From Streptomyces sp. CB01201 (lineage in GTDB: Bacteria > Actinomycetota > Actinomycetes > Streptomycetales > Streptomycetaceae): a stretch of DNA of 64,000 nt. This document shows, piece by piece, positions 24,509-34,174 of the stretch; position 1 is the first letter of the stretch; each line of letters begins with the position of its first letter. The stretch covers positions 62,001-126,000 of the forward strand of contig NZ_NNBJ01000005.1 in assembly GCF_002803085.1 (NCBI RefSeq), read 5' to 3'. Made by a program: the position numbers and the translations under genes. The notes beneath the pieces were generated by a model. The model saw nothing but the letters and a program-made list of their open reading frames with translations, had not been told where the DNA came from and ran no database searches.

Positions 24509-25981
24509 TCAGCCGGGCCTGCGCGGCGACCCACCCGCGTTCCGCAGCTCCTCGGCGGCCCGCTCCGCCCACGGCCGGGCGCCGATCCGCTCGAAGCCCA
24601 GGCGCGCGGAGCGCAGCAGCGGACACGCCTCGGCGGTCCTGCGCTGGGCGCGCAGCCAGCTGCCGTACGCGCATTCGGCGCGCGCCCGCGGCCACGGCCA
24701 GCGGGCCAGATTGTCCGCGAGGGCCCGCCGGAACAGGGTCTCGGCCTCCATGTCGTCGGCAAGCACCGCCGCCGCGTACCGCAACTGGACGCGCAGCAGG
24801 GACGCCGGGGACCCCGCGGTGCGCCGGGTGAGGGAGGCGACCACCGCCGCGGCCTCACCGCGCCGGTCCAGTGCCACGGCGGCCTCGGCCAGGAATCCGA
24901 TCGCCCCGAAGCTCTCCCGGCACCCGGAACCGCCGTCCGGCGCGGGTGGGTTGAGGTCGAACCCGTACCGGTGGGGTGGGCGGGGCTGGGGACCGTTCGG
25001 GTCGGGCGCGTGGAGGGCGGGACCGTGCCGGTCGGGCGGGCAGGGGTCGCGCCGGTCCCGCTCGGACGGGTCGGACGGGCCGGGCGGGTCGGGCGGGTCG
25101 GGAACGATGCCGCGCTCTTCGGTGAACAGCGCCCGCAGCAGCGCGTACGCGTCGTCATGACGCTCGTCCGAGCAGGCCGCGATTGCACGGACGAGGCGCG
25201 CCCGGGTGGCCGCAACGGCGCTCGGCCCCTCGGAGCGGAGGGACCCGGCCCGGTCCGTGAGGCGCAGCGCGGCCGCGGTGTCCCCGCTGAGGGCCGCCGC
25301 CTGCGCCCCGACCGTCAGCGCGTCCGCCACGCACTCCGGGGGCTCCGGGTCGTCCGCGGCGAGGCGGCGGATCTCCTCGGTGGTTCGGGCCGCCCGGTGC
25401 CAGTCGCCGAGGTCGAGCAGGGCCTGGGCGCGGACGACGAGCGCGTGGGGCGGCGGGCCGGGCCGGCCCTGATCGCGCAGCAGCGTCTCCGCGCGGTCGA
25501 TGCAGTCCACCGCGAGCACCGGTTCGCCCACCGCGTGCGCGGCCGTCCCGAGCATCCACAGGTCGTCGGCATCGGACACCCTCTCCGTGTGGAACCGGCC
25601 CAACTGGGCGGTCACCAGGGCGGCTTGGCGCACCGGCTGAGCCAGCGCGAGGGTCGCGATCCGGCGGGGTTCGCACTCCGACCCGGCCGGCGGCGCGGCG
25701 AGGGCGACGATGCGCTCGCGCGCCGCCGCCCCCGCCTGCACCCGCCAGCCGAGCTGCGCGGCGGCGAGCAGGAGGTCGGGCGCGAGCGGCGGGGCGCCAC
25801 CGGGCAAGGCCCGCTCGGCGGCGGCGCACAGTCCGAGCACCTCGGCGTCGGAGGGCGGGGTGCCGGGTCCGCTGCTCGCGTCCGGGCACGTCGTCCGGTC
25901 CGGGCCGGGCTCGGCCCGGCGGCCGGGTAACCGGGGGCGCGCGGGCGGTTCACCCCGCGCGGGGACACCGTTGGGCTCCAT
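24509..25981 (-). CDS. TPR-like protein resembling the C-terminal part of a large LuxR-type regulator
   Basis: 490 residues, mostly helical repeats. The last 130 residues (RYAAAVLADDMEAETLFRRA, AECAYGSWLRAQRRTAEACP) match the helical region that in large ATP-binding LuxR regulators directly precedes the DNA-binding domain. Here the chain stops at GGSPRRPG with no helix-turn-helix, and no P-loop ATPase domain is present at the N-terminus. A Pro/Asp-rich spacer of about 65 residues interrupts the repeats near 290-355. AAGGAG 7 nt before the ATG at 25981 argues that it is still translated. It is either a remnant or a sensor-only protein. Confidence 0.7.
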   Translation of the reverse strand: MEPNGVPARGEPPARPRLPGRRAEPGPDRTTCPDASSGPGTPPSDAEVLGLCAAAERALPGGAPPLAPDLLLAAAQLGWRVQAGAAARERIVALAAPPAGSECEPRRIATLALAQPVRQAALVTAQLGRFHTERVSDADDLWMLGTAAHAVGEPVLAVDCIDRAETLLRDQGRPGPPPHALVVRAQALLDLGDWHRAARTTEEIRRLAADDPEPPECVADALTVGAQAAALSGDTAAALRLTDRAGSLRSEGPSAVAATRARLVRAIAACSDERHDDAYALLRALFTEERGIVPDPPDPPGPSDPSERDRRDPCPPDRHGPALHAPDPNGPQPRPPHRYGFDLNPPAPDGGSGCRESFGAIGFLAEAAVALDRRGEAAAVVASLTRRTAGSPASLLRVQLRYAAAVLADDMEAETLFRRALADNLARWPWPRARAECAYGSWLRAQRRTAEACPLLRSARLGFERIGARPWAERAAEELRNAGGSPRRPG

Positions 25982-26074
25982 GGCACCGCTCCTTGCCCGT
26001 GGCAATTCCCGGCGGGCACCGGGATCCGATCATCCTTGAGGTGCCAACGCCCTTGCGCTACTAGGCTTTTGGAC

Positions 26075-26656
26075 ATGGATGAGGAGTTCCGGTCCCTGCT
26101 GGACCGGGTACGGGCCGAGAGCGGCGGATCACCGGCGTACGAGCGGCTGATCGCCACCGTCGACCAGAGCGAACTGGCGGCGGTGCTCATCGAGCCCGAA
26201 CGCCCGCTCTGGGCACGGGAGATCGCGGCGTTCCGGCTCGGGGTCGCGGGGGACCGACGGGCCTTCGAGTCGCTGATCCTGCTGCTCAACCACCGCGACC
26301 CGGAACGCTGTGTGACCGCGGCGCACGCGCTGGCCAGACTCGGCGATCCGCGCACCGCACGGGCCGCGGCGGCCCTCGCCACCAACGAGCTGCGCACCGC
26401 CTACGCGCTGCACCCCGTACGCCTGCTGACCGCCCTGCGCGCCCCCGAGTCCGTACCGGCCCTGATCAAGACGCTGCGGCCACTGCTCTCGCCGCACAAT
26501 CCGTACGGGCGGGTGGCCACGGCCTGTATCGAGGGCCTGGGCGAGCTGGGTGACAAGCAGGCCGTGGAGGTGCTCACGGAGGCCCTGGCCCACCCAAGGC
26601 TCGCCCGCTCGGCGGCCTGGGCGCTGCGCCGGATCCAGGCGGGCCGGGGGCGTTAG
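26075..26656 (+). CDS. HEAT-repeat protein
   Basis: 193 residues built from short paired helices: AREIAAFRLGVAGDRRAFESL, then CVTAAHALARLGDPRTARAA, then RVATACIEGLGELGDKQAVE, then RSAAWALRRIQAG. This is the PBS-lyase/HEAT-like repeat pattern, used for protein-protein contacts. No catalytic motif is visible. ATG at 26075 is chosen because the upstream open frame is short and dissimilar. Single gene, divergent from the TPR-like gene with about 90 bp between starts. Function unknown. Confidence 0.8.
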   Translation: MDEEFRSLLDRVRAESGGSPAYERLIATVDQSELAAVLIEPERPLWAREIAAFRLGVAGDRRAFESLILLLNHRDPERCVTAAHALARLGDPRTARAAAALATNELRTAYALHPVRLLTALRAPESVPALIKTLRPLLSPHNPYGRVATACIEGLGELGDKQAVEVLTEALAHPRLARSAAWALRRIQAGRGR

Positions 26657-26702
26657 CCCATCGGCTCCACTCGGGGCGGGCCGGGTCGTGCGGCCGCGTC
26701 GC

Positions 26703-27113
26703 TCAGGCGTGACCGGCCGGGTCGGTGACCGCGAACGCCTCGATCTCCACCAGGAGTTCGGGCCGGAACAGGGCGCTGACCTGGACCGCGGAGCTGGCCG
26801 GCAACTGCTCGGGAGTGAGGACGGCGTCACGGGCGGCGCGGACGTCCGGCAGGTGGGCGATGTCCGTGACGAAATAGGTCAGCTTCACCACGTCCTCGAA
26901 CGTGGCGCCCGCGGCGGCCAGGCAGCGGCGCAGGTTCTCGAAGACCTGGTCGGCCTGGGCCCGCACATCACCCTCACCGACCACCGCGCCCTTCTCGTCC
27001 AGCGCGCACTGCCCGGATATCGCCACGAACCGGCCGGTGCCCCAGACGACATGGCTGTAGCCGTTGCCGGGGGAGACGCCTTCGGGGGCCAGGATGCGAG
27101 TCGGTGAAGTCAT
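26703..27113 (-). CDS. RidA (YjgF/YER057c) family protein
   Basis: 136 residues forming one RidA domain with VAISGQCALDEKGAVV near the N-terminus and KLTYFVTDIAHLPDVRAAR in the middle. RidA proteins deaminate reactive enamine/imine intermediates, and some family branches have other hydrolytic roles. The arginine and glutamate of the active RidA subfamily are only partly recognisable (VEIEAFAV at the C-terminus), so the subgroup is uncertain. Start at 27113; an ATG three codons upstream at 27122 is an alternative. It is 68 bp before the radical SAM gene stop, in the opposite order of transcription flow. Confidence 0.88.
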   Translation of the reverse strand: MTSPTRILAPEGVSPGNGYSHVVWGTGRFVAISGQCALDEKGAVVGEGDVRAQADQVFENLRRCLAAAGATFEDVVKLTYFVTDIAHLPDVRAARDAVLTPEQLPASSAVQVSALFRPELLVEIEAFAVTDPAGHA

Positions 27114-27181
27114 GGTCACCATCCTCGCGCACGGCACTGACAATCGGGCCCGGACCCCGGAGTTGAGGGCATCCGTCCTGC

Positions 27182-28219
27182 TCAGAGCAGCGTGAGCTGG
27201 GTCGGTTCGGGCTCGGCGGGCGCCTGGGCCGCCGGAATGCGCCGGGCGGCGCCCCGATGCGCCGGGCCGATGCCGAACTCGGTGGCGAGCTCGTGCACCT
27301 GGCCGGTGATCCGGCGCTGGTACCACTTCGGCGCGTACGCCCCCTCCGCGTACAGCCGCTCGTAGCGCCGCACCAGATGCGGATGGTGCTGCCCCAGCCA
27401 CGCCATGAACCACTCGCGCGCGCCCGGCCGCAGATGGAGCACCAGCGGGGTCACCGAGGTGGCGCCGGAGGCGGCGATCGCGCGGACGGTGGCGCGCAGC
27501 TGGTCGGGGTGGTCGCCGAGGAAGGGGATCACGGGCGCCATCAGGACCCCGCAGCCGATGCCGTGCTCGGTCAGTGTGCGCACGACGTCCAGGCGGCGCT
27601 CGGGGGCGGGGGTGCCCGGTTCGACCGTGCGCCACAGCTCGCGGTCGACGAAGCCCACCGAGACCGAGATGCCCACCTCGGTCACCCGGGCCGCCTCCTT
27701 GAGCAGCTCCAGGTCGCGCAGGACGAGCGTGCCCTTGGTCAGGATGGAGAACGGGTTGGCGTGGTCGCGCAGCGCCGCGATGATGCCCGGCATCAGCTGG
27801 TAGCGGCCCTCCGCGCGCTGGTAGCAGTCGACGTTGGTGCCCATCGCGATGTGTGCGCCCTGCCAGCGGCGCGAGGCCAGGTGTCCCCGCAGTAGCTCGG
27901 GCGCGTTCACCTTCACCACGATCTGCGAGTCGAAGCCGAGGCCGGTGTCCAGATCCAGATAGCTGTGCGTCTTGCGGGCGAAGCAGTACACACAGGCGTG
28001 CGAGCAGCCGCGATAGGGGTTGACGGTCCATTCGAACGGCATCCGCGAGGCGCCCGGCACCCGGTTGACGATCGAGCGGGCCCGGATCTCGTGGAAGGTG
28101 ATCCCGCGGAACTCGGGGGTGTCGAACGTCCGGGTGGTCACCGCGTCCGCGGCGAACAGCGCGGCCGTGCGGCTCGCGCCCTCCGAGGCGTCGTCATCGG
28201 CGAGATTCTCCCAGCGCAT
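27182..28219 (-). CDS. Radical SAM protein, Rv2578c family
   Basis: 345 residues. The iron-sulfur motif CSHACVYC gives C72, C76 and C79 in the C-x3-C-x2-C spacing that binds the 4Fe-4S cluster and SAM. The preceding NPYRGC and following FARKTHSYLDLD are typical of the spore-photoproduct-lyase-like Rv2578c group. Reaction unknown. The start at 28219 is supported by AAGGAGG 5 nt upstream. A LexA-like box 54 bp upstream suggests induction by DNA damage, which would suit a repair enzyme (inference). Confidence 0.9.
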   Translation of the reverse strand: MRWENLADDDASEGASRTAALFAADAVTTRTFDTPEFRGITFHEIRARSIVNRVPGASRMPFEWTVNPYRGCSHACVYCFARKTHSYLDLDTGLGFDSQIVVKVNAPELLRGHLASRRWQGAHIAMGTNVDCYQRAEGRYQLMPGIIAALRDHANPFSILTKGTLVLRDLELLKEAARVTEVGISVSVGFVDRELWRTVEPGTPAPERRLDVVRTLTEHGIGCGVLMAPVIPFLGDHPDQLRATVRAIAASGATSVTPLVLHLRPGAREWFMAWLGQHHPHLVRRYERLYAEGAYAPKWYQRRITGQVHELATEFGIGPAHRGAARRIPAAQAPAEPEPTQLTLL

Positions 28220-28272
28220 GAACGCCTCCTTGGTTCCCGTGGGCCCTGTTCGGTCCCGCCCACCCCTGAATA

Positions 28273-28284
28273 GAACACATGTTC
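28273..28284 (-). promoter_or_regulatory. LexA-like SOS box
   Basis: Perfect GAAC-ACAT-GTTC, matching the actinobacterial/Bacillus-type LexA core GAAC-N4-GTTC. It lies 54 bp upstream of the radical SAM start, probably overlapping the -10 region of its promoter. The flanking bases are not the full consensus. Confidence 0.6.
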
Positions 28285-28380
28285 CCTTCTTGATCGCAAC
28301 CCGGATTAGGACCGGAGACCCCGAGGTGGTTGGCTTGGCCCACCCCGAACCCCGGAAACACAAGTGCTGGAGGAAATGCC

Positions 28381-28824
28381 ATGGCGCAGGTCGAGGCCAC
28401 GACGGAGCGGATCGTCGCGGCGGATCCGGAGACCGTGTTCGACATGCTGGCCGACTACAAGGACGGCCGCCCCAAGCTCCTGCCGGAGCACTTCAGCGAG
28501 TACGAGGTCCGCGAGGGCGGCGACGGCGAGGGCACCCTCGTCCACTGGAAGCTCCAGGCCACCAGCAAGCGCGTCCGCGACTGCCTCCTGGAGGTCACCG
28601 AGCCGACCGACGGACAGCTCGTGGAGAAGGACCGCAACTCCTCCATGGTCACCACCTGGACGGTCACGCCCGCGGGCGAGGGCCGCTCCAAGGTCGTCGT
28701 CAGCACCGTGTGGAACGGGGCGGGCGGCATCGGTGGTTTCTTCGAAAGGACCTTCGCGCCCAAGGGACTTGGCCGCATCTACGACGCGATCCTCGCCAAG
28801 CTCGCCGCCGAGGTCGAGAAGTAG
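28381..28824 (+). CDS. SRPBCC (START-like) family protein
   Basis: 147 residues in one helix-grip domain: IVAADPETVFDMLADY at the start and a long amphipathic C-terminal helix ending AKLAAEVEK. Family members bind lipids, polyketides or other hydrophobic ligands and sometimes catalyse cyclisation. GGAGGAA at 28369-28375, 5 nt before the ATG, fixes the start. Divergent from the radical SAM gene, with the LexA-like box nearer the other start. No catalytic residues can be named. Confidence 0.85.
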   Translation: MAQVEATTERIVAADPETVFDMLADYKDGRPKLLPEHFSEYEVREGGDGEGTLVHWKLQATSKRVRDCLLEVTEPTDGQLVEKDRNSSMVTTWTVTPAGEGRSKVVVSTVWNGAGGIGGFFERTFAPKGLGRIYDAILAKLAAEVEK

Positions 28825-29012
28825 CCCGCTCGAACCCCGTCGTACGGTCACCGGTTCGGGTGGATTTCCGTTCCGGTCCGTTGTGCGCCGTAGGTGCTCC
28901 CGCCAGCGCTTAAGCCCCCGGCGCACGCCCGTCGCCCCCCTCGTCTCGCTTGCCCCGGATGTCGGCCAATGCGAGAAATGCCTCGGCGCAAGCGCGACGA
29001 GGGGAGAGTTAC

Positions 29013-31427
29013 GTGGGCGGGATCACTCTGGTGAAGGACGACGAGCGGGCTGTCGGGCCCGCCGCGGTCGCGGCGCCGCCACCGGAGGACCAACTCCCCT
29101 CGCCCGAGGTCGCGTTGGACCCGCGCCGGGTGCGGATGGTCTTCCTCGGCCTGATGCTCACCCTGCTGCTCGCGGCCCTCGACCAGATGATCGTCGCGAC
29201 CGCGCTGCCCAAGATCGTCGGCGATCTGCACGGCCTCGACAAGGTCTCCTGGGCCGTCACCGCCTACCTCCTCGCCTCCACCATCGGACTGCCGATCTAC
29301 GGCAAGCTCGGCGACCTCTTCGGGCGCAAGCCCGTCTTCCAGTTCGCGATCGTCGTGTTCGTGATCGGGTCCGCGCTCGCCGGCTGGTCGCGCACGATGA
29401 ACGAGCTGATCGCCTTCCGCGCGATGCAGGGCATCGGCGGCGGCGGCCTCATGATCGGCGTCCAGGCGATCATCGCGGACATCGTGCCGCCCCGGCAGCG
29501 CGGCCGGTTCATGGGCCTGATCGGTGCCGTCTTCGGTCTCGCCTCGGTGGCCGGACCGCTCCTCGGCGGCTTCTTCACCGACCACGCCTCCTGGCGCTGG
29601 TGCTTCTACATCAACGTGCCGTTCGGCCTGGTCACCCTCGCCGTCATCACGGTCGTCCTGAAACTGCCCCGGCCCCGCGTGCGGCCCCGGCTCGACATCC
29701 TCGGCATGCTGCTGCTCGCGACCGCCTCGACCTGCCTGGTCCTGCTGACCAGTTGGGGCGGCACCGAATACGCCTGGGGCTCACGCACCATCCTGGGTCT
29801 CGCGGCGGGCGCCGCCGGAACGACCCTGCTGTTCCTGCTCGTTGAGAACTTCGCGGCCGAACCGGTCATCCCGCTGCGGCTGTTCCGCGACTCCATCTTC
29901 AACATCTCGGGCCTCGTCGGCGCGGTCATCGGCGTCGCCCTCTTCGGCGCCGCCAGCTATCTGCCGACCTTCCTCCAGATGGTCGACGGCGCCAGCGCCA
30001 CCGAGTCCGGGCTGCTCGTGCTGCCCATGATGGGCGGCATCGTCGGCGCCTCGATCATCTCCGGGCAGCTCATCAGCCGTACCGGGCACTACAGGATCTA
30101 CCCGATCCTCGGCGGCGCGATCTCCGCCGTCGGCATGTGGCTGCTCTCCAAGCTCGGCACCGACACCCCGCGGCTCGACTACAGCCTCTGGATGGCCGTG
30201 CTCGGCGCGGGCATCGGCCTGGTCATGCCGGTCCTGGTCCTCGCCGTGCAGAACGCGGTGGACCCCGCCGACCTCGGCACCGCCACCAGCGCCAACAACT
30301 ACTTCCGGCAGATCGGCGGCAGCGTCGGCGCGGCGATCTTCGGCACCCTGTTCACCAATCGCCTCGCCCACGCGCTCACCGAACGGCTCCCGGCCGGAGC
30401 GCACCTTCCCGACCCCGAGTCGATCACCCCGCAACTGGTGCACGCACTGCCGCCCGCGCTGCGCGACGGCTACATCCGGGCGTACGCCGACGCCATGCCG
30501 CGGATCTTCCTCTACCTCGTGCCGGTGCTCGTGCTCGGCTTCGTCCTCGCCTTCTTCCTCAAGGAGAAACCGCTGGTGTCCCACAACGCCCCCGCCACCG
30601 AGAACGCCCCCGTCGGCGACACCGCACCCCTGCCCCACGCCCGCACCGCGCCCCTCTCCGGTTACGTGAGCGGCGTTCCGGTCACCGGCACCGTCCAGCA
30701 CCACGACGGCAGCACCGTGCCGCGCGCCGCCCTCACCCTCGTCGACGTCCGCGGCCAGCAGGTCGGACGCGGCGCCAGCGGCGCGGACGGCCGGTACGCG
30801 CTGAGCGTGCCCGGCGCCGGCTCCTACGTCCTGATCGCCGCGGCCGGCGGCCACCAGCCGCAGGCCGTCGCCGTGACCGTGGGCGAGCGCCCGGTGGACC
30901 TCGACGTGGTGCTCGGCGGCGCGGGCCGCCTCGCCGGCACGGTGGTCACCGCCGACGGCACCCCCGTGCGGGACGCGGCCGTCACCCTCACCGACGTGCG
31001 CGGCGAGGTCGTCTCCGCGACCCGCAGCGGACGCGAAGGGACGTACGTCATCGGAGAGTTGGTGGCCGGCGAGTACACCCTGGCCGCCAGCGCCCCCGCC
31101 TTCCGCCCCGCCGCCCTCCCGGTCAGCGTGCAGGCCTCCCGCGAGACCCGCCAGGACATCGAGCTGGCCGGGGGAGCGGTCCTGCGCGGCACGGTCCGCG
31201 CGGGCGGCGGCCGCCCGGTGGAGGACGCGAGGGTCACCCTCCTCGACGCCGCGGGCAACGTGGTCGACACCCTCACCACGGGCCCCGACGGCACCTTCCG
31301 CTTCGTGGACCTGTCCTCGGGCGAATACACGGTGATCGCGGCGGGCTACCCGCCGGTGGCCACGGTGCTCCAGGTCGCGGGCGGGGGGCGGACCGAGCGG
31401 GATCTTCAACTCGGGCACGAGGACTGA
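29013..31427 (+). CDS. DHA2 MFS exporter fused to C-terminal carboxypeptidase-regulatory-like domains
   Basis: 804 residues. Residues 45-525 form a 14-helix DHA2 transporter ([16 protein letters not shown] in helix 1, motif A-like [10 protein letters not shown]). After a linker, residues 550-804 hold three beta-sandwich repeats of about 80 residues, each with the pattern V-x-G-T-V, DAxVTLxDxxG, SGxxGxYxxxxxxxGxY. These are carboxypeptidase-regulatory/CNA-B-like domains. It likely exports a small molecule; the added domains may bind wall polymer or a partner. GTG at 29013 is preferred because GAGGGGAGAG lies directly upstream, although in-frame starts exist earlier. Substrate unknown. Confidence 0.9.
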   Translation: MGGITLVKDDERAVGPAAVAAPPPEDQLPSPEVALDPRRVRMVFLGLMLTLLLAALDQMIVATALPKIVGDLHGLDKVSWAVTAYLLASTIGLPIYGKLGDLFGRKPVFQFAIVVFVIGSALAGWSRTMNELIAFRAMQGIGGGGLMIGVQAIIADIVPPRQRGRFMGLIGAVFGLASVAGPLLGGFFTDHASWRWCFYINVPFGLVTLAVITVVLKLPRPRVRPRLDILGMLLLATASTCLVLLTSWGGTEYAWGSRTILGLAAGAAGTTLLFLLVENFAAEPVIPLRLFRDSIFNISGLVGAVIGVALFGAASYLPTFLQMVDGASATESGLLVLPMMGGIVGASIISGQLISRTGHYRIYPILGGAISAVGMWLLSKLGTDTPRLDYSLWMAVLGAGIGLVMPVLVLAVQNAVDPADLGTATSANNYFRQIGGSVGAAIFGTLFTNRLAHALTERLPAGAHLPDPESITPQLVHALPPALRDGYIRAYADAMPRIFLYLVPVLVLGFVLAFFLKEKPLVSHNAPATENAPVGDTAPLPHARTAPLSGYVSGVPVTGTVQHHDGSTVPRAALTLVDVRGQQVGRGASGADGRYALSVPGAGSYVLIAAAGGHQPQAVAVTVGERPVDLDVVLGGAGRLAGTVVTADGTPVRDAAVTLTDVRGEVVSATRSGREGTYVIGELVAGEYTLAASAPAFRPAALPVSVQASRETRQDIELAGGAVLRGTVRAGGGRPVEDARVTLLDAAGNVVDTLTTGPDGTFRFVDLSSGEYTVIAAGYPPVATVLQVAGGGRTERDLQLGHED

Positions 31428-31561
31428 CCTTTGGTCAATGCGGGTGGCATGTGCGCGCGGGCGCACGCCCATTCACAGGTTGGCTCCCGCGCGGCACCGC
31501 GAACCCCGTACGGTGGTGGGACAGCCGCCGTTTCTCGCGGCGGGGAAGGAGCCTTCCACCC

Positions 31562-33988
31562 ATGGACAGTGGTACTCCGCCGAAGCTGCCGCACCAGGTC
31601 GCCGCGGCCGGCCGGATCCCGCTCGCCGTGATCGTCGTGGACGGTGACGGCCTCGTGTCGCACTGGTCCTCGGGTGCCCGCAGGCTGTTCGGCCCCGGCA
31701 AGGAGGACGCGGTCGGCAGGCCGGCCGCCGATCTGCTGCCCGTCTCCGGTGCCCTGGAACAGAGTTACGACGACTACGACGTGTTCGACGAGCTCGGCCC
31801 GGGTCTCGACGCACCGCTCGCCGGCCGCACCGCCTATCCCAGTGCGGGGCGGGCCACTCTGTCCGAACCGGGCCGCGAGCGCGCGGATGTGCTGTGGTGG
31901 GCCTATCCGCTGGTCGGCCCGGGGCCCGAGCGGCTCCTGGTCCTCGCGGCGGACGCCCGCCAGCTCCAGGAGGAGGACGACGGCGACGACGGCTCGGTCG
32001 AGCGGATAGCTCCCGGCTTCGCCCTGCACACCGACTTCCCCGGCGCCGACGAACTGGCCCGGCGGCTGCCGGAGATCCTGCCCAGCATGAGTGTCGGCGA
32101 GAGCTCCCGGATAGTGGCCCAGGTGCTGGAATTGGGCTATCCGGTACTGGAGTTCAGCCAGCACGACCGGGTGCCCGTCACTCCGGACTGGGGCGTGCCC
32201 CGGCGCGCCGAGCACCGGGCCGCGCGGCGCCGCCATCCCCTGGAGCCGGTCGGTCAACCCCAGCCGCCCGCACCCGAGTTCGCCGCCGACCTCGAATACG
32301 CGGCGGTGCGCGAGCGGCTCGAATTCCTCAACGAGGTCAGCGGCCGCATCGGCTCCTCGCTCGATCTGTCCCGCACCATCCAGGAAGTCAGCGCCGCCGT
32401 CGTGCCGCGCTTCACCGACGTCGCGGGCACCTATCTGCGCGAGCAGGTCATCGCCGGCGAGGGCTTCCCCGACGGGCCGCCCGACGAGCGCACCCTGTGG
32501 CACCGGGTGGCCGTCGAGCACGTCGACGAGCCGGGCCGCTGGGACGACGTCGTACCGGTCGGCGAGTCCATGCCCTTCCCCGCGCACACCCCGTTCTTCC
32601 AGTGCATGACGTCCGGCGATCCGGTGCTCGTGCCGCGGATCAGCGAGCAGATGGGCACCGCCATCGCCTCGCAGTTCGAGAAGCGCGACATCCGCCCGCT
32701 CATCAACGGCCGCTCGATGCTGGTGGTGCCGCTCAAGGCGCGCAACGTCGTGCTCGGCTTCATGGTCCTGCTGCGGCACGCCGAGCGGGCCGAGTTCAAC
32801 GACATGGACCGCGTCACCGGCGCCGAACTGGCCGCGCGCGCCGGGCTCGTCCTCGACAACGCCCGCATGTACACCTACCAGGAGAGCGTCGCCGACACCC
32901 TCCAGGACTCGATGCTGCCGCAGGTCACCCCGCGGTTGCCCGGCTGCGACACGGCGACGCGCTATCTGCCCGGCACCCTGCTGGGCCGGGTCGGCGGCGA
33001 CTGGTTCGACTCGATCAAACTGCCCGGCTCGCGCACCGCCCTGGTGGTCGGCGACGTGATGGGCCACGGCCTCAACTCGGCAGCGATGATGGGCCAGTTG
33101 CGTACGTCCGTGCAGACCATGGCCGCGCTCGACCTGCCGCCCGATCAACTCCTGCGCAATCTGGACGACTTGGCGCAGCGTCTCGGCGAGCACTACCTGG
33201 CCACCTGCCTGTACGCGGTCTACGACCCGATCAGGGGCGAACTCCTGATGGCCAACGCGGGCCATGTGCCGCCGGTGATCGTACGGTCCGCGGACGGCCG
33301 CAGTGAACTCCTCGAACTGCCCACCGGAGCACCGATCGGCGTCGGCGGAGTGCCGTTCGAGACGGCCAGGATCAAGGTGGAACCCGGCGACCGGCTCGTC
33401 ATGTGCACCGACGGGCTCGTCGAGGTGCGTGGCGAGGACATAGGGGTCGGCCTCGCCACGCTCGCCGAGTCGGCCGCCCACCCCGCGGCCTCCATGGACG
33501 ACGCCTGCGACACGATCATCCGCGCCCTCAACACCCGCGGCGGCCGCAAGGACGACGTCGCCCTGCTCCTGGCCCGGCTCAATGGCATCGCCCGCGAGGA
33601 CGTCGCCGAGTGGCGCCTGGACGCCGACCCGCGCGAGGTCGGCCGGGCCCGCCGCCTGGTCCGTGAACAGCTCGCGCTGTGGGGTCTCTCGGAGGTCGCC
33701 GAGACCGTGGAGCTGCTGGTCAGCGAGGTCGTCACCAATGGTGTCCGGCACGCCCACGGCCACCGGGTCGAGCTGCGCCTGGTACGCAGCGAAGCGCTGC
33801 TGTGCGAGGTGGTCGACGACGACCATGCCCTGCCGACGCTCCTGAGCGCGGGCCCGGGCGACGAGGCGGGCCGGGGCCTGCGCGTCGTCGACGCGCTCGC
33901 CCGCGAGTGGGGCACCAGCCGCACCGGCGGCGGCAAGACCGTCTGGTTCGACGTGGCGCTCCCGAACACGGGACGCCGCGCGCGCTGA
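31562..33988 (+). CDS. PAS-GAF-SpoIIE phosphatase with C-terminal anti-sigma-type kinase domain
   Basis: 808 residues. A PAS domain lies near 15-130 (VIVVDGDGLVSHWSSGARRL), a GAF domain near 255-440, and a PP2C/SpoIIE phosphatase near 470-665 with GGDWFD and GDVMGHG metal motifs. An RsbW-like ATPase/kinase lies near 690-800 (VVTNGVRHAH, EAGRGLRVVD). Such proteins both phosphorylate and dephosphorylate anti-anti-sigma factors, linking a sensed signal to an alternative sigma factor. No partner anti-anti-sigma gene is adjacent. ATG at 31562 has AAGGAG 10 nt upstream. Confidence 0.95.
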   Translation: MDSGTPPKLPHQVAAAGRIPLAVIVVDGDGLVSHWSSGARRLFGPGKEDAVGRPAADLLPVSGALEQSYDDYDVFDELGPGLDAPLAGRTAYPSAGRATLSEPGRERADVLWWAYPLVGPGPERLLVLAADARQLQEEDDGDDGSVERIAPGFALHTDFPGADELARRLPEILPSMSVGESSRIVAQVLELGYPVLEFSQHDRVPVTPDWGVPRRAEHRAARRRHPLEPVGQPQPPAPEFAADLEYAAVRERLEFLNEVSGRIGSSLDLSRTIQEVSAAVVPRFTDVAGTYLREQVIAGEGFPDGPPDERTLWHRVAVEHVDEPGRWDDVVPVGESMPFPAHTPFFQCMTSGDPVLVPRISEQMGTAIASQFEKRDIRPLINGRSMLVVPLKARNVVLGFMVLLRHAERAEFNDMDRVTGAELAARAGLVLDNARMYTYQESVADTLQDSMLPQVTPRLPGCDTATRYLPGTLLGRVGGDWFDSIKLPGSRTALVVGDVMGHGLNSAAMMGQLRTSVQTMAALDLPPDQLLRNLDDLAQRLGEHYLATCLYAVYDPIRGELLMANAGHVPPVIVRSADGRSELLELPTGAPIGVGGVPFETARIKVEPGDRLVMCTDGLVEVRGEDIGVGLATLAESAAHPAASMDDACDTIIRALNTRGGRKDDVALLLARLNGIAREDVAEWRLDADPREVGRARRLVREQLALWGLSEVAETVELLVSEVVTNGVRHAHGHRVELRLVRSEALLCEVVDDDHALPTLLSAGPGDEAGRGLRVVDALAREWGTSRTGGGKTVWFDVALPNTGRRAR

Positions 33989-34174
33989 CACCGCTCCGGT
34001 CGTGCGGGATGCGGTTGCACGAGGGGGTGAACGCCGCCTCGGGTCCGCCCCGGCGTGCCTCAACTCCCTCTGTTGGAAGGGCAGGTGAAGGTATCCGCAC
34101 GGTTCTTGTCCGGCGTACGCCCCGCGGGGTACACCGATCTTGACACTGTGCGTGCGCTGCCTGGGGAGTCGGTC

